Origin: Gammaproteobacteria bacterium
Lineage (GTDB): Bacteria; Pseudomonadota; Gammaproteobacteria; SZUA-229
DNA: 15,081 bases
Reading direction: 5' to 3'
Assembly: GCA_030637945.1 (NCBI GenBank)
Contig: DAOWFN010000188.1
Span: 1 to 15,081 of the forward strand
A program made the translations under genes and the position numbers. Below are positions 6,149 through 12,102 of the stretch, one piece after another. The stretch's first letter is position 1, and the number at the start of each line of letters is the position of its first letter. The notes beneath the pieces were generated by a model, which was given only the letters and a program-made list of their open reading frames with translations, was not told the origin of the DNA and searched no databases.

Positions 6149-6704
6149 TTTTAGCTCTCTGGTTATCCAACCATCGGTTGATAAATCCCGCAATCTCTTC
6201 GGGCGCGTTCAAATTAAGTAGTGGTAAATCACCCGTTTCTAAATCTTCATCGGATGCAATCGCAACCACCGACTTGTCCTCCGGGAAAATTAATTTATTT
6301 CCTGTTGATGGCCGGTGCAATTCAATCTTTGCAAAGGGTAGATGCCTGAAGCCTTCGACCATAACCAGATCTATACTGTCTAGATCCAGCCGCTTGATTA
6401 AGTCGGCAAGTTCAGGTTCTGCCTGATCCGCGTATTCCGTCATCAAAGCGTATCGCTTATCAGAGGCGATCAGCACCTGGTCGGCGCCTGCTTTTCTTAA
6501 TTCAAAGCTGTCTTTTCCCGGTTTATCGATATCGAAATCATGGTGCGCGTGTTTGATCATTGCAACGCGCAATCCCTGCAGCTTCATCAGAGGCAACAAC
6601 TTGACCAGCAAGGTAGTTTTACCTGTACCGGAAAAAGCAGCAAACCCCAACACAGGTTTGGGGAAACTCATCGTTTCGTTACCATCTTTATCAGACCTTT
6701 CCAT
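6129..6704 (-). CDS. mobB: Molybdopterin-guanine dinucleotide biosynthesis adaptor MobB
   Basis: A 191-residue P-loop protein. AAFSGTGKTTLLVKLLPLMK contains the nucleotide-binding loop (residues 23-30). VAMIKHAHHDFDIDKPGKDS and ELRKAGADQVLIAS are MobB signature blocks, and LVMVEGFRHLPFAKIELHR is the conserved strand and loop that follow. MobB binds GTP and assists MobA in attaching GMP to Mo-molybdopterin, making the bis-MGD cofactor used by the DMSO-reductase family. Its place three genes downstream of the nitrate reductase fits a dedicated supply of cofactor for that enzyme. The start at 6704 has GGGAG 11 bases upstream and overlaps the preceding gene by 14 bases; an alternative ATG lies at 6671. 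The end overlaps the DsrC-like gene, indicating tight co-translation. Confidence 0.93.
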   Translation of the reverse strand: MERSDKDGNETMSFPKPVLGFAAFSGTGKTTLLVKLLPLMKLQGLRVAMIKHAHHDFDIDKPGKDSFELRKAGADQVLIASDKRYALMTEYADQAEPELADLIKRLDLDSIDLVMVEGFRHLPFAKIELHRPSTGNKLIFPEDKSVVAIASDEDLETGDLPLLNLNAPEEIAGFINRWLDNQRAKNVKQCA

Positions 6705-7053
6705 GAAATATAATTCTCCCTATATAGCCAGTTCGTAACAAATATCCGTGCACAAGATTCTCATAATCTTCTCTTACACCGCGACTTAGTATCGCCCACG
6801 AAACATACATAGCGGGCAACAACAAAAACAATACCAACAATATTGACGTATCCGGTATCGAGTATGCAGCCAACGCAAGCAGATATAGCGGCCAGCTAAA
6901 TAACAATCCTCTCGACACATGCTTAACGATTAAAACCATCAGAGCGAAACTTCTATGCCACCTCTGTTTTCGTGAATCATAAACCACCTGAAATACGCCG
7001 CGCTCAAAATCATTTTTAATTTCAGATAAACGTCTGGATGTATATTTGTCCAT
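6691..7053 (-). CDS. Small membrane protein of unknown function in the nitrate operon
   Basis: A 120-residue protein with a basic N-terminus (residues 1-47) and two membrane helices at roughly 48-66 (RGLLFSWPLYLLALAAYSI) and 69-90 (TSILLVLFLLLPAMYVSWAILS). A C-terminal tail of about 30 residues follows (REDYENLVHGYLLRTGYIG). I recognise no family or catalytic motif. It begins 9 bases after the stop of the membrane-subunit gene and overlaps mobB by 14 bases, so it is translated as part of the nitrate operon. It could help assembly or membrane attachment of the reductase, but that is inferred only from position. No ribosome site is obvious, consistent with coupling to the upstream gene. Confidence 0.75.
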   Translation of the reverse strand: MDKYTSRRLSEIKNDFERGVFQVVYDSRKQRWHRSFALMVLIVKHVSRGLLFSWPLYLLALAAYSIPDTSILLVLFLLLPAMYVSWAILSRGVREDYENLVHGYLLRTGYIGRIIFHGKV

Positions 7054-7062
7054 ATGATGTTA

Positions 7063-8913
7063 TCAATGCAGATCAGGTAATACGCCTACCTGAGGCATCT
7101 CAGCCAAACCTGTTTCTCGCGCATGTTCCTGAAATTTTTTGTTACGCCAGAAAAAAGCACCCGGCATCGTCGTTGGCATCACCAGCGCATAAAACAATGC
7201 ACGTCCGGTTATCGCCGTTAACAAAACTATGGCCGCAGCACCAGACCACAAAACAGCAGCAGCGATACCATCGACATCGATAACCATCATGCTGATAGCT
7301 AATGCCAGGCCAGATAATAATCCAAGGTTTCTTGCTATATAGGTACGCCCAAATTTTGTTGTCTGTTCGAAATATGCAGCCGCGCCTTCACCACCAGATT
7401 TCATTAGATCATTTTTATGAAAATACAGGCCGATGCCTTCCATCAATAAACCAACAAATACAAACACTGCGATCATCGGTACAACCTGCATCCATGACTC
7501 ATTATTCAGTACTTGTATAAAGGCAAAAACCAAAACCAGTAATAATGGACCCAGGGTTAAAACGTTGCCGTAAAAACTGGTAAACACCTGCCAGTGGTCC
7601 CAGAATGGTCTTGCTGGAATACGATAAATCTTGTGCATAAAGTATATCGCCGCAAGACCTGAAACTACCGCACCCCATCCTGTTATCGACACGAACAGCT
7701 GCAACAGAGATTCGGGCAACCAGAAAAACAATTGTGGCAGACCGGTCAACAGAGTGAAGGCACCGATGAAGTTATAAAAAACCGCGATGCCGGCAACTTC
7801 ACGACTGACCGGTGAATACTTCAGGTTGTTAAATGCTCGATAGAAACGATGCGGCTTACCGAGGTGCATGGTGGATAATACCAGCGCAATCGTCTGGATG
7901 CCGATCAGGCCAAATAAAAACATCGGCCAAGCAATGGTATTTTTTACTGGCGTCAATGTTTCGAGTCCGATCATTGGCCCGATGAATAACAAGATAAACG
8001 CACCGACAACAGCCTGTGATATCAGCGTAAAAATCACCAACGGATTTTCACGCGTACTCAATTTGTTTAAATTCCATTCAACTTCAGCGCTCTGTCCGCT
8101 GACACTTTTCTCTGCGACGTGCGGCTCAAATTTTCCTTTAGCATTTTTTTTGTACTTTACTGGCATGCTATCGGTGCGTGACATCTCATCAGGCAGTTTG
8201 TTCTTTTGCTGGAAACGAATATTTGGATGCGTGATATCCGTTGACGGGAATCCGGGAATACTAGTATCGAGACCATCACGATTTTCTGGTGTGGTTTCCA
8301 TGATGCCAAAATCTAAAGCGCCAGCGAGACAGGCGGAAACGCATGCCGGTTTCAATCCGATCTCTAAGCGGTCCACGCACATGTTACATTTTGAAACATG
8401 ACCTTTGCTATGATCGAGCTGCGGCGCATTGTATGGGCATACCCAGGTGCAGTAACCACAACCAAAACAGATTTCAGGGTCCTGCAATACCGCACCGTAC
8501 TCTGCATATTTAGTATACGCACGTGTTGGACAGCCTTTTAAACATACCGGGTCATCACAATGGTTACACGCCATCGAAATATTTAAACGTGTGTATTCAG
8601 GATATCTACCGCCTTCGACATAACCTACTGCGCGAAATGCCTGATGCGGCTCTAGATCATTCTTTTCTGAACAGGCGGACTCACAGGCATGACAGGAGAT
8701 ACAGTTATCGGCTGTGAAATAAAAACCGTGTTGTTTATAACGGTTGGGATTTTCACCAACTCGATTGTCACCGTTAATGTTTAAACTTTGCCCGCGCAGC
8801 TCTGAGTCTACCGACACCGTTTCAATGGCTTTGCCATAACGATTTTTTTCAGGATGATCGACATCCTGCAAAAAAGCGTATGACTGTTCTTTCGGGCGTA
8901 AATACTTAAACAT
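7063..8913 (-). CDS. Fused DmsB-DmsC-like subunit: four-cluster ferredoxin plus quinol-oxidising membrane anchor
   Basis: A 616-residue two-part protein. Residues 71-195 hold 16 cysteines in four groups (71/74/77/81, 116/119/124/128, 149/152/155/159 and 176/179/191/195), the pattern for four [4Fe-4S] clusters as in DmsB and PsrB. Residues 291-575 contain eight hydrophobic helices of DmsC type, including STMHLGKPHRFYRAFNNLKYSPVSRE, a stretch characteristic of that anchor; DmsC and NrfD anchors oxidise menaquinol or ubiquinol. These subunits are normally separate, and here a linker of about 95 residues joins them. No signal peptide, so the clusters face the cytoplasm. Its ATG follows the nitrate reductase TAG with no gap (TAGATG), and the two products surely form one complex. 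The likely role is passing electrons from quinol to the Mo site of NasA. Confidence 0.88.
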   Translation of the reverse strand: MFKYLRPKEQSYAFLQDVDHPEKNRYGKAIETVSVDSELRGQSLNINGDNRVGENPNRYKQHGFYFTADNCISCHACESACSEKNDLEPHQAFRAVGYVEGGRYPEYTRLNISMACNHCDDPVCLKGCPTRAYTKYAEYGAVLQDPEICFGCGYCTWVCPYNAPQLDHSKGHVSKCNMCVDRLEIGLKPACVSACLAGALDFGIMETTPENRDGLDTSIPGFPSTDITHPNIRFQQKNKLPDEMSRTDSMPVKYKKNAKGKFEPHVAEKSVSGQSAEVEWNLNKLSTRENPLVIFTLISQAVVGAFILLFIGPMIGLETLTPVKNTIAWPMFLFGLIGIQTIALVLSTMHLGKPHRFYRAFNNLKYSPVSREVAGIAVFYNFIGAFTLLTGLPQLFFWLPESLLQLFVSITGWGAVVSGLAAIYFMHKIYRIPARPFWDHWQVFTSFYGNVLTLGPLLLVLVFAFIQVLNNESWMQVVPMIAVFVFVGLLMEGIGLYFHKNDLMKSGGEGAAAYFEQTTKFGRTYIARNLGLLSGLALAISMMVIDVDGIAAAVLWSGAAAIVLLTAITGRALFYALVMPTTMPGAFFWRNKKFQEHARETGLAEMPQVGVLPDLH

Positions 8914-11100
8914 CTAAAACGCTCTTGCCTCTACGTTTTCTTTTGCCGCAGCTACTTGATCCGCAATCACTTCAATCTTAACTGCGCATTGTTTATACGC
9001 TGGCTGTCTTGAATGCGGATCTAACAGACCAAGCGCGATACGGTTTACACATTCGTGGAAATGAAAAGGAATGAACACCGCATCTGGCGCAATTCGCTCA
9101 GTACATTGCACCATCACTGTTGCATCGCCGCGGATAGATGAAACTTTGACATAAGAACCATGTTCGATACCCAACTTTTCCGCTGCTTGCGGATTCATTT
9201 CCATAAATGGCGTTGGCGAAAATTTATTGGCGTTGCCGACCTTGCCGGTACGGGTACGGGTATGGAAGTGCTCGACGACTCGGCCCGAGTTTAACCAGAA
9301 CGGATATTCTTTATTAGGTCGTTCGTTATCATCCACAAAAGGTAGCGCTAATAGTTTTGCTTTACCGTCAGGAAACTGAAACACACCATCGGTGTAAAGC
9401 CGCTGCGAACCTTCAGGTGCAGAGTCTTCGTTACACGGCCACTGCAGACCACGACTCTCTTCTATCTTGTCGTAAGTCATGCCTGAATAATCCAGCATGC
9501 GGCCTTTTGATAATTGTTTTAGTTCATCGAATACGCCTTCCGCATTTTCAGGAAAGACCATTTTCGCACCACGTTCAAAACGCGATGCCATCTGGTTAAA
9601 TATTTCCAGATCAGTTTTTGAATCACCGTGCGGCTTTACTACATTTCGAATAAGATTAACGCGGCGTTCGGTATTGGTAAAACAACCTTCTTTCTCTGCC
9701 CATACTGCAGACGGTAAAAACACATGAGAATACTGGTTGGTTTCAACATCCGCATAAGCATCCTGCACCACCATAAAATCCAGCTTGGCGAGTAATTTGC
9801 GCATCAAGTCAGTGTTAGCCATCGACGTCATCGGGTTAGTCGCTATCAACCATAGGCCGCGGATATCACCACTCTCGATAGCCGGTAAGATGTCGGTCAT
9901 GAACATACCGCGTTTTTCCGGGAAATAGTCGACATCGATTCCCCAGAACTCGGCGATCTCGCTGCGGTCTTTTTCGTTTTCCAGTGCGCGGTAACCAGGC
10001 AAACCAGAACATGACGACCACTCACGTGTGCCCATAGCATTACACTGGCCAGTGATCGATAAAGATGAACCACCGGGCTTACCGATGTTGCCGGTAATCA
10101 GATTTAAATTATTAATCGCACAAACACCGTCCGACCCGTGTGTACTCTGATTGATACCCATGGTCCAGATGGTCATAGCTGAACCAGCTTTGGCATACAG
10201 CCGTGCGACCTTGCGGATCATGTCAGCATCAATGCCACAAATCTTTGATGCGCTCTCTGGATCGTATTCTTTTACTAACGCACTGAACTCATCATAACCA
10301 ACCGTGCTCGCATGGATGTAGTCATCATCAGCAAGACCTTCATCCAGAATGACATGTGCCAGCGCGTTTAATAGAACAAGGTCAGTTCCGGGAGCAACAG
10401 GCAGGTGGAGATCGGCTTTCTGCGCAAACATGGTGACACGTGGGTCAACGACGATAACTGGGAATTTTCTTTTCTCAAGCGCCTCTGTCAGACGCCAGTA
10501 GATAATCGGGTGCTGCTCCGGCAGATTAGAACCGAAGGCAAGTAAACATTCTGTATGATCGAAGTCGTCGTAGCATCCCGGCGGACCATCGGAACCAAAA
10601 GAGCGTTTGTATCCCGACACCGACGAAGACATACATAACGTCGTATTGCCATCGTAGTTGTTGGTTCCGATAACACCACGCGCCAGTTTGCCTAAAGTAT
10701 AAAACTCTTCTGTCATTATCTGACCGGTAGAGATAATGGCAAACGAATCACGGCCATGTTCAGCCTGAATACTTTTTATCTTATCGGCAGTAACATCCAG
10801 CGCTTCTTTCCAGGTAACTTCTTTGAACTCATCCTTATAACTGTCGCGCATCAAAGGTTTATCACCTCGACCCGCTGTTTTACGAAATAGTTCATGCTCA
10901 AAGATCCCTTTCACACATAACTTGCCACGGTTCACATCAGCGTCAGCCAGACCACGAGAAGCAACCGCTTCACCATCTTCATCTAAACCCACTTCGATAG
11001 AACAGCCCGTTGAACAGTATCCACAGGTGGCATACTTCCATTCAACAACGCCTTTATCAGCAATGGTTATCGGGTTCTTTTGTTTACGTCCAAATAACAT
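8914..11100 (-). CDS. nasA: Molybdopterin nitrate reductase catalytic subunit, assimilatory (NasA) type
   Basis: A 728-residue member of the DMSO-reductase superfamily. Counting from this start, Cys26, Cys29, Cys33 and Cys62 (ATCGYCSTGC, then GKLCVKG) bind one [4Fe-4S] cluster. Cys156 in NTTLCMSSSVSGYKRSFG is the expected Mo ligand, as in NapA/NasA nitrate reductases. GSNLPEQHPIIYWRL, WTMGINQSTHG and NLITGNIGKPGGS are bis-MGD-binding blocks. There is no Tat signal, so it acts in the cytoplasm, and no C-terminal BFD-type [2Fe-2S] domain as in some NasA proteins. Position between nirBD and a quinol-type BC subunit, with a divergent nitrate transporter, points to nitrate reduction to nitrite. 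I chose the ATG at 11100, preceded by GAG at 6-base spacing; ATG 11115 and TTG 11124 are alternatives. A polysulfide-type substrate is less likely given the neighbours. Confidence 0.88.
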   Translation of the reverse strand: MLFGRKQKNPITIADKGVVEWKYATCGYCSTGCSIEVGLDEDGEAVASRGLADADVNRGKLCVKGIFEHELFRKTAGRGDKPLMRDSYKDEFKEVTWKEALDVTADKIKSIQAEHGRDSFAIISTGQIMTEEFYTLGKLARGVIGTNNYDGNTTLCMSSSVSGYKRSFGSDGPPGCYDDFDHTECLLAFGSNLPEQHPIIYWRLTEALEKRKFPVIVVDPRVTMFAQKADLHLPVAPGTDLVLLNALAHVILDEGLADDDYIHASTVGYDEFSALVKEYDPESASKICGIDADMIRKVARLYAKAGSAMTIWTMGINQSTHGSDGVCAINNLNLITGNIGKPGGSSLSITGQCNAMGTREWSSCSGLPGYRALENEKDRSEIAEFWGIDVDYFPEKRGMFMTDILPAIESGDIRGLWLIATNPMTSMANTDLMRKLLAKLDFMVVQDAYADVETNQYSHVFLPSAVWAEKEGCFTNTERRVNLIRNVVKPHGDSKTDLEIFNQMASRFERGAKMVFPENAEGVFDELKQLSKGRMLDYSGMTYDKIEESRGLQWPCNEDSAPEGSQRLYTDGVFQFPDGKAKLLALPFVDDNERPNKEYPFWLNSGRVVEHFHTRTRTGKVGNANKFSPTPFMEMNPQAAEKLGIEHGSYVKVSSIRGDATVMVQCTERIAPDAVFIPFHFHECVNRIALGLLDPHSRQPAYKQCAVKIEVIADQVAAAKENVEARAF

Positions 11101-11127
11101 TATTTTCTCAAACATTAAAAACAATCA

Positions 11128-11220
11128 GTCCGCGAATAACGTGCTCGAGCGAAGCGACAAATACCCTTGGGGCGCAAAAGACGCAAAAGTTTTTTCGCGC
11201 TCTTTGCGTTATTCGCGGAC
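11128..11220. repeat. 14-bp inverted repeat with an internal G+C-rich hairpin, dispersed-repeat-like
   Basis: GTCCGCGAATAACG at 11128-11141 is matched by its perfect reverse complement at 11207-11220. The 65-base interior has a direct repeat CGCAAAAG (11173-11180 and 11182-11189), then a T-run and GCGCTCTTTGCG, which can pair imperfectly with it. The element fills the gap between the CBS gene and nasA and differs from the surrounding coding sequence. Its form resembles the CGCAAAG-type intergenic palindromic repeats seen in many bacterial genomes. It could stabilise or process the operon mRNA, or partly stop transcription before nasA. Confidence 0.65.
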
Positions 11221-11232
11221 CAATGTTTTTCT

Positions 11233-11682
11233 CTAAAATTTTGTTGCCAAAGTACTTTGATAAATGGCTTTATGCACATCACCCATGCTCACCATTCCGA
11301 CCAGTTTGTCGCCAACAGCAACAGGAATACGACGGAATTTTCTGCCGACCATCATCGAAGCTGCCTGCAAGATATGCATATCAGGTTTTACAGAGATAAC
11401 CACGGGGGTCATCACATCCTTAACCGTGATGCTGACCACATCACTGTACTGATTCATCTGTGCATCATAGTCAACCGTCGACATGCCGGTCATAAGGTCT
11501 TCCAGTTTTGGGAACATTTTTCCCAGGATATCACTCTCTGATACGGTACCAACCAGCTTACCGTCATCAACCACAGGTATGCCGCTATATCGATATATGC
11601 ACATGAGGGAAACTACTTCGCCCAGTTTTTTTTCTGATGTAACCGTGCGTACATTTGTGGTCATTATATCTTCTACGTTCAT
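11233..11682 (-). CDS. CBS-domain-pair protein
   Basis: A 149-residue protein made almost only of two CBS domains. The first (about residues 7-57) is MTTNVRTVTSEKKLGEVVSL and IPVVDDGKLVGTVSESDIL. The second (about 91-145) is DVMTPVVISVKPDMHILQAA and RIPVAVGDKLVGMVSMGDV. Paired CBS domains bind adenine nucleotides (AMP, ATP, SAM) and act as sensors, usually attached to or bound by another protein. With no effector domain, this one probably modulates a partner. It lies between nirD and nasA in the nitrate series, which suggests a link to nitrate assimilation or energy status. The ATG at 11682 is chosen because GAGG and AAAGG lie just upstream; 27 extra in-frame residues upstream show no CBS similarity. 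The 132-base gap to nasA holds an inverted repeat. Confidence 0.87.
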   Translation of the reverse strand: MNVEDIMTTNVRTVTSEKKLGEVVSLMCIYRYSGIPVVDDGKLVGTVSESDILGKMFPKLEDLMTGMSTVDYDAQMNQYSDVVSITVKDVMTPVVISVKPDMHILQAASMMVGRKFRRIPVAVGDKLVGMVSMGDVHKAIYQSTLATKF

Positions 11683-11713
11683 ACCTTTATCCTCGTTGTT
11701 TTTAAGTGTTTTT

Positions 11714-12040
11714 TTAGGCAGCCACTGCCATTTTAAAATCAATAAAAACCATACCATTTTCAATTTTTACAGGAAACACATTAGTGCAACCTTCATCTGG
11801 CCCCAGTGCTTCACCACTGGCTAAATCAATCTTCCAGTTATGTAACGGACATGTCACTGATGTTCCATGCACGATGCCTTGTGATAGAGGCCCCTGCTTG
11901 TGCGGGCATTCATCTTTCATGGCAAACACTTCGTCGCTCGCTGTCCTGAAAACAGCAATATTCACGGTATCGGTTTTAACCACACGCGACCCTAATCGTG
12001 GAATATCTTCAAGCGCTACTACTTCTGACCAATTACTCAT
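11714..12040 (-). CDS. nirD: Nitrite reductase small subunit NirD (Rieske-type)
   Basis: A 108-residue single-domain Rieske protein of the NirD/NasE family. Cys45-Pro-His47 and Cys64-Pro-Leu-His67 form a complete C-x-H-x16-C-x2-H set for a [2Fe-2S] cluster, and KIDLASGEALG and VKIENGMVFIDF are the usual closing strands. NirD is the small partner of NirB in cytoplasmic NAD(P)H-dependent reduction of nitrite to ammonium. Some NirD proteins are thought to have lost cluster ligands, but all four are intact here. GGAG lies 4 bases before the ATG. It follows nirB by 62 bases that include a strong hairpin, and precedes the CBS gene by 31 bases. Confidence 0.94.
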   Translation of the reverse strand: MSNWSEVVALEDIPRLGSRVVKTDTVNIAVFRTASDEVFAMKDECPHKQGPLSQGIVHGTSVTCPLHNWKIDLASGEALGPDEGCTNVFPVKIENGMVFIDFKMAVAA

Positions 12041-12070
12041 AACATTTACTCCAAATCTTATTTCTTACGT

Positions 12071-12093
12071 CCCTTCTCCCAGAGGGAGAAGGG
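12071..12093. repeat. Perfect 10-bp stem hairpin between nirB and nirD
   Basis: CCCTTCTCCC (12071-12080), loop AGA, then GGGAGAAGGG (12084-12093) is a perfect 10-bp stem with a 3-base loop. It lies in the 62-base spacer between the nirB stop and the nirD start. No T-run follows on the minus strand, so it is unlikely to be a complete intrinsic terminator. CCCTTCTCCC/GGGAGAAGGG palindromes of this kind often recur between genes in proteobacteria. It may protect the nirB part of the mRNA or set the ratio of the two products. Confidence 0.8.
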
Positions 12094-12102
12094 ATAATAT
12101 TG

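Noticed and set aside
7868..8401. A 177-codon open frame on the plus strand opposite the fused Fe-S/membrane subunit.
   Set aside because: It lies wholly antisense to a gene with complete Fe-S and membrane motifs, has no recognisable domain and no ribosome site; it is a by-product of codon use on the other strand.
8914..11100. Catalytic subunit as polysulfide, thiosulfate or DMSO reductase, as the BC subunit might suggest.
   Set aside because: It has no Tat signal, carries the nitrate-reductase-like LCMSSSVSGYKRSFG block with a Cys ligand, and sits with nirBD and a nitrate porter. The alternative is kept only as a minor possibility.
10922..11541. Several overlapping plus-strand open frames across the nasA start, the inverted repeat and the CBS gene.
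   Set aside because: They are antisense to well-supported genes, mutually overlapping, and contain no domain or ribosome site.
12071..12093. The hairpin as an intrinsic terminator ending transcription after nirB.
   Set aside because: No T-run follows the stem in the direction of transcription, and nirD directly downstream belongs functionally with nirB.
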